Positions 53,915 to 63,802 are shown, counted from the stretch's first letter. The stretch: DNA of 64,000 nucleotides from Bacteroidia bacterium (GCA_016787895.1 JAEUTN010000014.1:124001-188000); one strand, 5' to 3'. The notes: generated by a model not told the origin, from the sequence alone. Program-made: numbers and translations.

Positions 53915-54970
53915 TTATAATCTAAGGTAATTTTCGTGCTTTTTCATTGTTGACTCAATCCATGATAAATGCTCTTTTGTCCAAGAGATCGTTTTCTGCA
54001 ATCCTTCGTTATATCCCACTCTTGCTCTAAATCCAATTACTCTTTCAGACTTCTCCGTACTTCCATATCGCTTACCTGAGTTATCCCAAATTCGTTTAGG
54101 AAGCAGTTCTACATTAGAACTGCTATCTGCTATTTTTACAATCAAATTTGCCCATTCCGCTATTGTAATATCATTACCAGATGCAATATTGTATACATCG
54201 CCGGGCTTACCATTCAAAGCGCATGCAATCAATCCACGACAGATATCCTCTACATAGATAAAATCACGAGATGCTAAACCAGCGTTTTCTAGAGGTAAAT
54301 CAATACCTTTAATTGCTTTATAAATAAATGTTGGTGTAACATTTCGCCAAACCGTAGCAGGAGTTCCCCTCCATTCCCCTGCACCCAGAATTTCCCCTGG
54401 CCCATAAACGTTTTGAAAACGCGCACGCACTGTAGGCAATTGATGTTGATTAAAATAATATACAGAATAAAATTCGCCAATGATTTTAGAAATAGAATAG
54501 GGCGAATCGTGTTTAATATTGGTAAATTCTTGCTCTGTAGTTGCTTTCGCTTCATCAAAAGTTTTTTCAGCAACAGAGCATCCCGCTGATGAATACACTA
54601 ATTTCTTTAATTTTTTAAATTGCTTCACCCAATCCATTAAGCGCAAAGTTGTGTATGTGTTATTTGCGTGATCAGCTAGAGGGTCGTAAATTGAACTTTG
54701 ATTACCATGATAGGTAGCCAAATGAAAGATATAATCTATATCGTCTTGAAGTTGATCTAATACGCTTTGATCAGCAATAGAGCCATGTATAAACGTTAAT
54801 TGATTGTTATCTAGCGGTAGATTTTCTTTTTCAGCACTCATCAAATTATCAATTGCCACTATGTGTGTTAATGGATTATTTTGTAAGATCATTTTTACAA
54901 GATTGCTCCCAACAAAACCAGCACCGCCTACTACTATAATTTTTGAAGTATTAAATTTTGTTTCAAACAT
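53915..54970 (-). CDS. NAD-dependent sugar epimerase/dehydratase (extended SDR)
   Basis: The 351-aa protein has GGAGFVGSNLVKMIL (about 15-29, NAD binding), YSSAGCSVAE (SDR Ser region) and YSISK (catalytic Tyr-Lys near 156-160), then RFQNVYGPGE and RDFIYVEDICRGLI. This is the UDP-glucose 4-epimerase-like group acting on nucleotide sugars. It lies 10 bp after another SDR gene and abuts asnB copy 2, suggesting that the product sugar is then amidated. Confidence 0.88.
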   Translation of the reverse strand: MFETKFNTSKIIVVGGAGFVGSNLVKMILQNNPLTHIVAIDNLMSAEKENLPLDNNQLTFIHGSIADQSVLDQLQDDIDYIFHLATYHGNQSSIYDPLADHANNTYTTLRLMDWVKQFKKLKKLVYSSAGCSVAEKTFDEAKATTEQEFTNIKHDSPYSISKIIGEFYSVYYFNQHQLPTVRARFQNVYGPGEILGAGEWRGTPATVWRNVTPTFIYKAIKGIDLPLENAGLASRDFIYVEDICRGLIACALNGKPGDVYNIASGNDITIAEWANLIVKIADSSSNVELLPKRIWDNSGKRYGSTEKSERVIGFRARVGYNEGLQKTISWTKEHLSWIESTMKKHENYLRL

Positions 54971-54980
54971 TGTATTAAGT

Positions 54981-55916
54981 TTATTTTTTTGGAACTGCTA
55001 AATGACTAAAAATATCAGTAACACCGTACTTATCATACCATTCTAATTGTCGTTTTATGGTTTGTTTAAAGTTGTATTTTGCCTTCCAATTAAATATATT
55101 TTCAGTGTAAGAAGGGTCTAACACTACTTCTTTTACATCATCTGCACCTACTGCAACAATAGGCACTTCGGGAGCAGAAATACCAAGATGAATGACTACT
55201 TCATCAAATACTTCTTTAATAGAACTACCTACACCAGTTGATACATTGTATGCACCTTTTGGAATTTGTTGAGTAATGGCAATGTGTAAAATATTTAGAA
55301 AATCCTCCATGTCTAAAAAATCACGAAGGCTATCACTGCAAAAACAATTTTTACCTTCTTTTAAACGGGTGTAAAAAGTTGGAATAGGACCTATTGCCAA
55401 ACGAGGTCCACAAATATTTGCCAGACGTAATGATATAACATTTAAGCCTGAATTTAATAAAAACTGCTCACCTGCTGCTTTTGAAATACCATAACTTGTA
55501 AAAGGTTTTGACGCTGCTGTGATAGGAATGGGTGTTGTATCAGGCCGCCCATAATTTAAAGCTGTTTGAAAATTAATTATTTTTTCTACCCCATTTTCCA
55601 AACAGGCTTTTGCGATGTTGATTGAACCAATAGTATTTGTTTCTACATCTTCTCTCCAATTGGTAGGGTCTTTATAAGCAGCAGCACTGTTAATTACAAT
55701 GGTTGGTCTAAATTCCTTTACTAAAACATTTACCAAATCTGCATCAACCACCGAGCCGTCAACAACTCTTAAATTTGACGTATCAGGTAAATTTTGCTTT
55801 TTGCCTGTTGCAAAGTTATCTAACACTAAAATAGTATAGCCCTTGGATAAATATTTATCTACTATACTGGAACCTAAACAACCTGCACCTCCTGTTATTA
55901 ATAATTTGTTTTTCAT
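54981..55916 (-). CDS. NAD-dependent sugar epimerase (extended SDR)
   Basis: The 311-aa protein has GGAGCLGSSIVDKYL (about 8-22), INSAAAYKDPTNW, FQTALNYG (in place of the usual YSSS-YG) and YGISKAAGE with the catalytic Tyr-Lys. It closely resembles the gene at 56857-57798 (shared AAAYKDP, FQTA, RDF-DMEDF patterns) and the WbmF/WbmH type from Bordetella O-antigen loci as I recall them. It lies between a methyltransferase pseudogene and another SDR. It probably epimerises a UDP-amino-sugar. Confidence 0.87.
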   Translation of the reverse strand: MKNKLLITGGAGCLGSSIVDKYLSKGYTILVLDNFATGKKQNLPDTSNLRVVDGSVVDADLVNVLVKEFRPTIVINSAAAYKDPTNWREDVETNTIGSINIAKACLENGVEKIINFQTALNYGRPDTTPIPITAASKPFTSYGISKAAGEQFLLNSGLNVISLRLANICGPRLAIGPIPTFYTRLKEGKNCFCSDSLRDFLDMEDFLNILHIAITQQIPKGAYNVSTGVGSSIKEVFDEVVIHLGISAPEVPIVAVGADDVKEVVLDPSYTENIFNWKAKYNFKQTIKRQLEWYDKYGVTDIFSHLAVPKK

Positions 55917-55918
55917 TT

Positions 55919-56855
55919 TTATTTTTTTATAAATTCAAATATGGTATCAATACAAGCAATGTTTCTTTTATATAAAGGTCTCAATTGATTATCAAGCGTT
56001 AAATCTGTTAAAAACTTGTGATGTGTTTCTGCTAAAAGCAAATCTTTCATGGCTCTGTTTTTTTCCAATACCCAATCCATTTCATCAAGACTAATTGCTG
56101 CTCCTAAAAAACACCACTAAGGCCTGCTTGGCTACAAATGTTTAAAAATTGTTTTGGCTTGTAATTATTAGAGATTGGACAAAACTCACCATCTGTAATA
56201 CGTTTAAAAGCTTCGTATAAAGATAAGTCTTTGTATATAATTTACTTGATTTGTAAGAAATAAGGTACATACAATTTTGGCCATATACTTTCGTGATTAT
56301 AGACTATTATTCTGATAAAGCCGTTGGGCTTTAAAATACAGTGTAATTCTTTTTAATTTCAAGCATATTAGGCGTATGATGTAACACCCCAGAAAAGTGA
56401 ATGTAGTCAATAGAATTATCTTCAAGGGGTAACTTTTCATTTTCTTTAATTAATTTTATTTCTGTAATGTTTGAAGCGTTATGTAATGCAATACGTTTTT
56501 TAGTTTCTTCAAGTGATTAAGAGGATACATCCATCGCAATTACTTTTTTGGGCCGAGATTAATCAAATCCAATTACATCTTGGCCCGGGCCACATCTATA
56601 GTCTGAAATTACATGATCATCGAACCCCTCACAAGGCATTAATGCTTCGTAATTAGGATATTGATCAAAGCGCCAGCGAATATATGTTAAGGACTCTTCT
56701 CTTGTTTTAAAGGCGTGGTGACCATTAACATTATACGCAGTCCAGTAAGCAGCACTCGATTTAGTATTAGCAAGAACTGCGTCTTGTTGCTGAGTTTCTG
56801 TGTCTCCTTTTATGAGGACTTTTGCAGCGTATTTTATTCTTGAACGAATACCCAT
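55919..56855 (-). pseudogene. SAM-dependent methyltransferase pseudogene
   Basis: The N-terminal 98 codons are intact (MGIRSRIKYAAKVL to YRCGPGQDVIGFD). After that the coding sense continues but is broken: in-frame stops at 56559-56561 and 56517-56519, a frameshift near 56335-56350, a stop near 56242 and a second frameshift near 56103-56112. Pieces such as KKVIAMDVSS, LPLEDNSIDYIH, GVLHHTPNM, ILKPNGFIRIIVYNHESIW and ISLDEMDWVLEKNRAMKDLL appear in three frames in the right order. The whole would encode about 312 aa, a cluster methyltransferase with GCGPG-type motif I (here RCGPG). It is flanked by intact SDR genes, so decay is local. Confidence 0.85.
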
Positions 56856-56856
56856 A

Positions 56857-57798
56857 TTATTTGTTTTGCTCTTCAATTTTTAGGTGCGTATACTCACCTA
56901 GTGTGCCATGTAGTTTATAATAATTTATGGCTGCTTTTACAGTTTCTTTTAAAGGGGTGAATTCTATTTTTCCAAAGTCTTTAAACGTTCTGCTTGGATC
57001 TAATAAAATTGAAGGAGCATCGTCTTCGCCAATTAGTTTCATCTCAGCCTCCGGATATGGCGAAATACCCATGGCTTCTACAACTGCGTCATATAACTCT
57101 TTAATAGGTACGTCGGTTCCTGACGAAAAATGATAAGCCCCACTTCCTACACCATCGCATGCCTTTACAACGTTGTGTGCTAAATCCATTACATATACAA
57201 AGTCACGTCGGGCATTGGTAACAAAACATTTTTTACCATCTTTCAGTCGTTGAAAGAAAATTGGTAGTGGGCCACTTACGTTACGAGGCCCTACAACATT
57301 GGCTAATCGGAAGGTTACAAAGTCTAATCCTGATATCTCTAAAAAATCTTCATTAGCGGTTTTGGTAATGGCATAGCTGCTGTTAGCCGGAAACTTTGGA
57401 TGGTCTAACCTTATAGGTTGCTGTAGTGGTTTCACACCATAACATAAGGCAGTTTGAAAATAAATAAAGCGCTTTACACCAAATGTTTTTGCTGCGTGTA
57501 TTAAATTACTACCTCCTACGCAATTGGTTAAAGTGTCATTATACCAATCGTTAGGATCTTTATAAGATGCAGCTGTATGTACAATAACATCTGGTTTAAA
57601 TTCACTTACTAACTTGTCAATTAATCCTTTGTCAGCAATAGTATCTATTACAACAGTAAGATTAGGATGTTCAGCCAAATGCTCTCTCCGCCCTGTTGCC
57701 AAATTATCAATGGCTAAAACTTTATCGCCTCTTTCTAATAGTAATTCTACTACGTGAGAACCAACTTGACCGCAGCCTCCTGATATCAATATATTCAT
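56857..57798 (-). CDS. NAD-dependent sugar epimerase (extended SDR)
   Basis: The 313-aa protein has GGCGQVGSHVVELLL (about 7-21), HTAASYKDPNDWYNDTLTN, FQTALCYG and YAITKTANE (catalytic Tyr-Lys), RDFVYVMDLAHNV and DPSRTFKDFG. It is the paralogue of the gene at 54981-55916; the two flank the methyltransferase pseudogene. It likely works on a UDP-linked hexosamine or uronic acid. Its stop is 1 bp before the pseudogene ATG and its start is 4 bp after asnB copy 3. Confidence 0.87.
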   Translation of the reverse strand: MNILISGGCGQVGSHVVELLLERGDKVLAIDNLATGRREHLAEHPNLTVVIDTIADKGLIDKLVSEFKPDVIVHTAASYKDPNDWYNDTLTNCVGGSNLIHAAKTFGVKRFIYFQTALCYGVKPLQQPIRLDHPKFPANSSYAITKTANEDFLEISGLDFVTFRLANVVGPRNVSGPLPIFFQRLKDGKKCFVTNARRDFVYVMDLAHNVVKACDGVGSGAYHFSSGTDVPIKELYDAVVEAMGISPYPEAEMKLIGEDDAPSILLDPSRTFKDFGKIEFTPLKETVKAAINYYKLHGTLGEYTHLKIEEQNK

Positions 57799-57802
57799 GT
57801 GT

Positions 57803-59716
57803 TTAGGTATTTAGTAATTGTTTAAATTTATAGTGTTGATCGTTAAATTGCTTGTGCCAAATTTCAAGAGATAGTAATCCCCATGCCTTTCTTCCAAATT
57901 TATTTTCACTACTTAGGCCTTTTAGTATTTCGTTGTTATTAATGTAACCTCGTGTTTTTGCCTTTTGGCTTGTAAAAATATCTCCAATAAACTCTTTTAA
58001 CTCGTTGCCTAACCAATCATTTAGTGGTACAGGAAAACCCATTTTATTTTTACGTTCTAATATTTCGATAGGTAATTCATTTCGCATTGTGTTGGTTAAG
58101 ACCATTTTAAGTGTACCGTCTTTAAACTTTATATCTGCAGGCATTGTGGCAGCAAATTCTACTAATGGATGATCTAAAAATGGCACACGTGATTCAATGC
58201 CGTGTGCCATACTCATCCTATCTTCTACCTGTAATAATGCTGGCAATAGAGTTTTAAAATCGAAGTGGGTCATTTTATCGAAATAGGATTCTTTGCCTAC
58301 ATTGGTGCCATTAAATATTTTGGAAAAACTATTAAACGGTTTATACTCTCCTAATTCTTCCCACTTGATCTCAGTTTTTAAATCGGGTGCACGATTAATA
58401 AGACGAAAATAACGTTCATCAATGGGATTGAATAACCCATCTTTAAAAAATTCCTTTAAAAGTGGCTTGTAATTTTGCAACGAAACCAAATTTGGAATAA
58501 TAGATTCGTAGGTTACTACAAAATTCCCGTTATGTAAGGTATTATCGATAGCACCTTTAATACATTGCTCAAAGTAAGCGATAAGGTAGCGTGTGTACCC
58601 TCCAAAAATTTCATCGCCACCTTGCCCACCTAAAACAACTTTGCGGTGTTGCGCCGCTAATTTAGATACATGATATTGTGGAAATGCACCTGGACCAGCT
58701 ACTGGATAATCTAAATGGTAAATAACCTGTTCAATGCTACTAATAAAATCATTACTGGTAATGTCTATTTCATGCAAATTTATACTAGCTTTTTGAGCCA
58801 ACTTACGGGCATATTCACTTTCATCATACAAATCGCTATAAGTAAACTTGCCAGTAAAGCCTAAAAAAGCTTCTGTATTTTGGCTTGTTTTTGATGCTAC
58901 GGATGCAATAATAGATGAGTCTGTGCCACCACTTAAATACGCCCCAATTGGTACATCGCTGCGGGTGTGAAGTTGTATGGATTCGTAAACCAATTCGTGT
59001 AAGCGTTCTTCGAAGTATTTAGGACTTTTGCTAAAATCCAAATTATAGTAAACTTCCCAATATTTCTCAACATTTAAATTCCCCTCCTTGATTTGTAAGG
59101 TATGTGCCGGGGATAACTCCATTACATTATCAATGAGGGTGTAGTTACCTAAGTATAATTGGAAATATAAATAATCTTTTAATGCCGTAGTGTTAATGTT
59201 CAATTCATCAATAAATGGTAATAAAGTTTTAACTTCGGATGCAAAGTAAAACACATTGTTTTGAATAGTATAATAAAATGGTTTAATCCCAAAACGATCT
59301 CGGGCAATAAATACTTCGTTTTTGTTTTCGTCCCAGATCACAAAAGCAAACATGCCACGCAAATAGTTTACACAATTTTTTCCCCATTTTTTATAGGCGG
59401 CTAAAATCACTTCCGTATCAGAATTGGTTTTAAAATCGTAACCAGTTAATTCTTTTTTTAATTCTATGTAGTTATAAATTTCACCATTGTAACATATTGT
59501 ATTAAGGTAAGAATCGGTCATTGGTTGATTTCCGAGGCTCAAGTCAATAATACTTAATCGTTGGTGAGTTAGCCCTATTGTTTCATTTCTATTTATATAG
59601 AAGCCAGATCCATCAGGGCCACGGTGCTTCTGCAACTTATCCATTACCTTTAAATAATGTGAAAGTTGATTTATTTTATCTGAATTTAAGCTTATTGCAC
59701 CTGCAATTCCACACAT
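57803..59716 (-). CDS. asnB: AsnB-type glutamine-dependent amidotransferase, copy 3
   Basis: ATG at 59716 gives MCGIAGAIS with the catalytic Cys2; a TTG at 59719 would place an extra residue before it and is not used. The 637-aa protein has HRGPDGSGFY, a glutaminase domain to about 215 and the PP-loop GAYLSGGTDSSIIAS, and ends HYKFKQLLNT. It follows a glycosyltransferase by 6 bp and precedes an SDR epimerase. It is the most distinct of the three copies by its PP-loop Thr. Confidence 0.88.
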   Translation of the reverse strand: MCGIAGAISLNSDKINQLSHYLKVMDKLQKHRGPDGSGFYINRNETIGLTHQRLSIIDLSLGNQPMTDSYLNTICYNGEIYNYIELKKELTGYDFKTNSDTEVILAAYKKWGKNCVNYLRGMFAFVIWDENKNEVFIARDRFGIKPFYYTIQNNVFYFASEVKTLLPFIDELNINTTALKDYLYFQLYLGNYTLIDNVMELSPAHTLQIKEGNLNVEKYWEVYYNLDFSKSPKYFEERLHELVYESIQLHTRSDVPIGAYLSGGTDSSIIASVASKTSQNTEAFLGFTGKFTYSDLYDESEYARKLAQKASINLHEIDITSNDFISSIEQVIYHLDYPVAGPGAFPQYHVSKLAAQHRKVVLGGQGGDEIFGGYTRYLIAYFEQCIKGAIDNTLHNGNFVVTYESIIPNLVSLQNYKPLLKEFFKDGLFNPIDERYFRLINRAPDLKTEIKWEELGEYKPFNSFSKIFNGTNVGKESYFDKMTHFDFKTLLPALLQVEDRMSMAHGIESRVPFLDHPLVEFAATMPADIKFKDGTLKMVLTNTMRNELPIEILERKNKMGFPVPLNDWLGNELKEFIGDIFTSQKAKTRGYINNNEILKGLSSENKFGRKAWGLLSLEIWHKQFNDQHYKFKQLLNT

Positions 59717-59722
59717 CAATTT

Positions 59723-60958
59723 TTATTCTTTTGAAAAGGCTTCGTTTTGTTTTATTTTCCTGAATCGCTTGTCACTTATTCGATTGCGCCATAAACCCAG
59801 GCAATTTTTAAGACTTCGCTTATGAATTGCCTTTACGGTGTCTATGGATTGACTGATAATTGTTGCTGTATAATTTTCATAAGTGTATTTTTTTGACTCA
59901 ACAACATCTCTGTAAGCTGCTTCAATATACTTTTTTCGTAAGTTTTCATTTTTCATTTGTTGAAACACTGCTTCGAGATTAGAAAAGTCTTTTTTGATTT
60001 CGATATAATGTACATTTGGTTTTAATACATTATTATAATTTCCCTCAATCAAAACTTGACATGTTTTGGTAACACATGCTTCTAAATGCCGCGGTGAAAT
60101 TGCTATTAATCCTAGGTTTCCATCCATTCCCTCAAAAAACAGCTTTTCTAATTCTTCAAACGTTGCTTCTGGATTGAGTTGAAAATAGCTTGTGCCTTTT
60201 TTAAAAATTTCTCCATCTGGGTCAATTATTGTGCTGCCACCCTCTACACCTATAAAGTATTTACAAGAGGCCATAAATTTCAACCAGTCATCCCCAAGTA
60301 TAGTGTCTTCTTCTTCTGTAGAAATATTGACCTCAAAGTTATGTTTAGGCGCTTGCTCTAAAAATATATCTGCAATTTTTGTTTTTAAAAAGCCATGTTT
60401 ACCTAGCCATGGAGGCGATTTGTAAGCACGGTAACCAATATCGATATTTTGATGGGTAATACTATCTGTAATAGCTTTACATTTTTTTATCGTTTCTTCA
60501 GAGAGGTAACCCGTTAACACACTATGAAAATTAACCTTAGAAAAATTAACTCGATTATAAATTTTTTTCCATTCGCTTGGTGGCGCCACAGAAAACACAT
60601 GACTTATCTTAAAATCAATAATAAAATCATTGAGTAAATTGGTATGTATCCATTCATCTTGAGGGTGTATCACTTTTGTAACATTAATAGTTTTCAGATA
60701 ACCTAAAAGTTGATAAACCTTTTTCATTCGCTCTCTCCCTCCCCATCGTTCGCCAGCTAAAATGGTTGTAAAAACAATGAGATCAAATGATACATTTTTC
60801 AAATAGTTTGGAAATGGTCCTTGGTCAACCGAATAAATATATGCATTGCAATTTTTCCTTTCGTGAAAGGAATATACCAAATCCCTAATGCTTGTTCGTA
60901 AGGGGTAAGAAAGACTTCCATTAACTACTAAAATGTTTGGTTTTACTTTAAATAGCAT
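59723..60958 (-). CDS. putative glycosyltransferase, uncharacterised GT-B type
   Basis: The 411-aa protein has no motif I can assign with certainty. It reads like a GT-B enzyme: an N-terminal Rossmann half (NILVVNGSLSYP, FDLIVFTTILAGERW), a middle element IDIGYRAYKSPPWLG and FIGVEGGSTIIDPDGE at about 240-255, and a final ISPRHLEACVTKTCQVLIEG. The last two patterns recur in glycosyltransferases of envelope clusters. It overlaps the next gene by 11 bp. The C-terminal 30 residues are basic. Confidence 0.6.
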   Translation of the reverse strand: MLFKVKPNILVVNGSLSYPLRTSIRDLVYSFHERKNCNAYIYSVDQGPFPNYLKNVSFDLIVFTTILAGERWGGRERMKKVYQLLGYLKTINVTKVIHPQDEWIHTNLLNDFIIDFKISHVFSVAPPSEWKKIYNRVNFSKVNFHSVLTGYLSEETIKKCKAITDSITHQNIDIGYRAYKSPPWLGKHGFLKTKIADIFLEQAPKHNFEVNISTEEEDTILGDDWLKFMASCKYFIGVEGGSTIIDPDGEIFKKGTSYFQLNPEATFEELEKLFFEGMDGNLGLIAISPRHLEACVTKTCQVLIEGNYNNVLKPNVHYIEIKKDFSNLEAVFQQMKNENLRKKYIEAAYRDVVESKKYTYENYTATIISQSIDTVKAIHKRSLKNCLGLWRNRISDKRFRKIKQNEAFSKE

Positions 60959-62309
60959 TGAAAATCTGTTGCTGCTTTTCTAAAATAAGCTTGGAATAAA
61001 TAGAGGCCATTTTTTTTGCAGCTACATCCGAAGCATGCCATTTTTCAGCGAATTGTCGGCTTTTTAAACCCACATCTTTTCGTTTGGCAGGGTTGGTTAT
61101 TAAGTCTATCAAAATGTTTTCGATGGTGCTAGGTGTTGCATTAATAATAGGTAACTCATCTACATATCCCGGAATTTCTGATCGCATTTGCTCAAGCCAT
61201 TCTGGTCGTAAGTAGCATATACAAGGCTTACCAAGCATTAAACCTTCTCTAATGTTGGCGCCAAAAAAACCAAATGTAAGCATGTCTACAATGATATCGG
61301 CTTGTAATTGATAGTATCTTATAATCTTATTAGGTACATCTTTAAAGAATATTAAATCCACATTATAGCCTTTCTCTTTTAACTGTTCTACTGTTTTAAA
61401 ATATATATGCGTAGATTTTATAGTTTGAATATTTAGTTTACTGCGCGAGTCAAAATTACCAACGGAATGAAAAAGTTTAACGGTATCTTTAGAAATAGGT
61501 AATAAGTAATTGGTTGGTATTAATAAATCTGGATTCCAAAAGTTTTTGTCGAGTGCGTATACTTCAGGTCGCTCGTGTATTTTTTTAGATATGTTGTAAT
61601 CAACACGATTACCGCCCAGTAAACATTGGTAATCCGCAACATTATTTCTAAACTCACCCCATTTTTTATTTTTTAAATCACTACAAATGTCTTCACTATT
61701 CTTATAATGACAAATGGTACTACATATAGGATTGTTATCGGGCGTTGACCATTTGTTAAAGGAGCTTCGTAATACACCATCTAAACAACCATTATTCGTA
61801 TATACTATTCTTTTATTTATCTTTTTAATTAATAAAATGTCCCAACGTTCAGGCAAATGATGTGCAAATATTTTTAAAAGCCAGTGCGAGCCCTTAGTAC
61901 CAAATAAATAAACTAGGGCGTAAATACGAGAAAGTCGCCATCGTAGTATTTTTGTAAATAAAAAAGTGAGTACTATATGTGTAATACCATAAAGCAATCC
62001 TTTTTTGCTTTTCTTAATCCCATCATATTGATTCAAAAATACAATACCTTCAGAATTAGCAAAATGAAACAAGTCGTAATGCCGTAGCGCATAAAAGTAA
62101 AAACGTAATCTTTTTTCAGGATTAATAAGTGGTTCTCTAAGAAATGAAAAATTTTCTCCGTGATAAAAATTCGCATTAGAATTATTTAAATCTGTATTTA
62201 AAACATGCGCTTCCCAGTCAATTTTACATAATTCTTGAGCTAAATACCAATGGTTATATAACGCTTGACCAACAAATAAAATACGTTTATTTTTTGTTGT
62301 ATTAGGCAT
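60948..62309 (-). CDS. glycosyltransferase, GT-B, 453 aa
   Basis: The N-terminus RILFVGQALYNHWYLAQELC opens a Rossmann domain. The middle (about 115-190) is basic and Leu/Trp-rich, perhaps for membrane contact. The C-terminal domain has KLFHSVGNFDSRSKLNIQTI and IREGLMLGKPCICYLRPEW (about 375-395), a GT4-like donor region with a conserved Glu. It overlaps the WbqC gene by 8 bp and the next glycosyltransferase by 11 bp. The linkage made is unknown. Confidence 0.78.
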   Translation of the reverse strand: MPNTTKNKRILFVGQALYNHWYLAQELCKIDWEAHVLNTDLNNSNANFYHGENFSFLREPLINPEKRLRFYFYALRHYDLFHFANSEGIVFLNQYDGIKKSKKGLLYGITHIVLTFLFTKILRWRLSRIYALVYLFGTKGSHWLLKIFAHHLPERWDILLIKKINKRIVYTNNGCLDGVLRSSFNKWSTPDNNPICSTICHYKNSEDICSDLKNKKWGEFRNNVADYQCLLGGNRVDYNISKKIHERPEVYALDKNFWNPDLLIPTNYLLPISKDTVKLFHSVGNFDSRSKLNIQTIKSTHIYFKTVEQLKEKGYNVDLIFFKDVPNKIIRYYQLQADIIVDMLTFGFFGANIREGLMLGKPCICYLRPEWLEQMRSEIPGYVDELPIINATPSTIENILIDLITNPAKRKDVGLKSRQFAEKWHASDVAAKKMASIYSKLILEKQQQIFNAI

Positions 62310-63009
62310 TTTTAATTAAGAGTTCGGTTTCTAAAAAGCCAAGGTTCATTAATGCGTCAATTATAGAAAGTCCCGCTACAAAATTTGACGAATTATACTG
62401 TTTATAAACAGGATGTTGAAATTTCTGAGGGCTTAATGCTATCCCATTTTTAATGAATAGTTCATCTTGTTGATAACCTTGTGCACCACCACCTGCTCTA
62501 TAAACAGTGCCTTTTAGCTGTTTTATAATATCGATTAATAATTCATTAGAAGTGCTTTTTAAATATAAACTATCACTATTAACTTTTGTTGTAGTGATAT
62601 TAAGTGTTTTACAAATTTCATCAATGCATGTTATATTACGCTCTGCAATAAATGGACTTGGGTTGTTATAGAAATTTTCGATTAGATGGAACGTATTATT
62701 GAAATAGGGTGCTTTTTTATATGTTAATTCCCAAGTCTTTAGTTGTTTATCTTTAAGCCGTTCAGGATTATCAATTCGCATTTCATTAATGGGCATAAAT
62801 ACAACTTGAGGTTCGCTTTTTAAACTCACGGTTAACCAATATTCTTGCTTGTTTACCAGAATTTTTACACGTTTTGTATAAATTGAAGTGCGTGGATTAT
62901 TTTCTACGTGATTTAAATAAACAAAAGCATCACTATTATAGATTTTATTAAAAAAACCAAGCCATGGAAAAAAATTAGGCTGATGGATAGCTATTATTTT
63001 AGACTCCAT
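62302..63009 (-). CDS. WbqC family protein
   Basis: The 235-aa protein starts IIAIHQPNFFPWLGFFNKIY, the hallmark of the WbqC family, and ends with the family-like SIIDALMNLGFLETELLI. WbqC-like proteins are found in O-antigen loci that make modified amino sugars; their activity is not firmly established. The gene overlaps the formyltransferase gene by 11 bp and the glycosyltransferase gene by 8 bp, so it belongs functionally with them. Confidence 0.88.
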   Translation of the reverse strand: MESKIIAIHQPNFFPWLGFFNKIYNSDAFVYLNHVENNPRTSIYTKRVKILVNKQEYWLTVSLKSEPQVVFMPINEMRIDNPERLKDKQLKTWELTYKKAPYFNNTFHLIENFYNNPSPFIAERNITCIDEICKTLNITTTKVNSDSLYLKSTSNELLIDIIKQLKGTVYRAGGGAQGYQQDELFIKNGIALSPQKFQHPVYKQYNSSNFVAGLSIIDALMNLGFLETELLIKNA

Positions 63010-63802
63010 ACTGCCTTCTCAACTCTTCAATTTTTTGGATACTCAAACGTTCCTTAAAATAAATTCGTGAGTTACTTTCATTAATTATATACGCACCATT
63101 TAATGGCGCTACTTGAGCTCTGATTAAATTATAAATCTCCATATTGCTTTGTTTGTCAAAATTTATGACAGGATAATCACAAGTAAGCCTAAAGTTTGTT
63201 GAACTATATATCTCATTTTGCTTGCATGAAGTATATGCATTATTTAATATTAGAGGTATATATTCTTTAAGCATGTTATTTGATAATTTTTCCAGTTTTT
63301 CAAATAAAGTCATCCAAGTGTCTTCAATACTAATCTCTATTTCCTCTTGAAAAAGAATATCACCAGTGTCCATCCCACTATCCATAAGGTGAATGGTTAC
63401 TCCGGTTTTTTTTTCTCCTTTAATAATTGACCACTGAATAGGGTTAGGCCCTCTGTTTAGTGGTAATAAAGCCCAATGAATATTGATAGCTTTATACTTT
63501 ACAATTTCTAATATCACCTTAGGTATAATCATTGAATATGAATTACACAAAATTAAATCAGGATTTAATTCTTTTATTTCTTCATAAAACTTTTCAAATT
63601 CATCTGATTTTTTTGGAGGCTGGATGATGCATTTTATGCCATGCTCATCCGCAATCATTTTAACTTTATTTATTTGTTCTGGTTTGATTGATGGGGCAAC
63701 AATTGCCACAACATTTTTTCTTGGAAAAAAAGTTAATGATTGATTTATACCAAAATCAGTACCAAATAATATAATATTCTTGTACAACAATGAATTTACC
63801 AA
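62999..63802 (-). CDS. sugar N-formyltransferase (methionyl-tRNA formyltransferase-like)
   Basis: The 267-aa protein carries the formyltransferase fold: LCNSYSMIIP (catalytic Asn), INIHWALLPLNRGPNPIQW (catalytic His in IH) and LMDSGMDTGDILFQEEI (catalytic Asp). Homologues in O-antigen loci, such as VioF and WbkC, formylate 4-amino-4,6-dideoxy sugars with N10-formyl-THF. There is no ATG at the start; TTG at 63802 overlaps the preceding gene by 7 bp, and TTG at 63790 or 63787 (then YKNIILFG) are alternatives. Confidence 0.83.
   Translation of the reverse strand: MVNSLLYKNIILFGTDFGINQSLTFFPRKNVVAIVAPSIKPEQINKVKMIADEHGIKCIIQPPKKSDEFEKFYEEIKELNPDLILCNSYSMIIPKVILEIVKYKAINIHWALLPLNRGPNPIQWSIIKGEKKTGVTIHLMDSGMDTGDILFQEEIEISIEDTWMTLFEKLEKLSNNMLKEYIPLILNNAYTSCKQNEIYSSTNFRLTCDYPVINFDKQSNMEIYNLIRAQVAPLNGAYIINESNSRIYFKERLSIQKIEELRRQYGV

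Noticed and set aside
59723-60958. Reading this gene as a known glycosyltransferase family
   Set aside because: The GT-B look is convincing but no diagnostic motif supports a numbered family, so it is listed only as putative.
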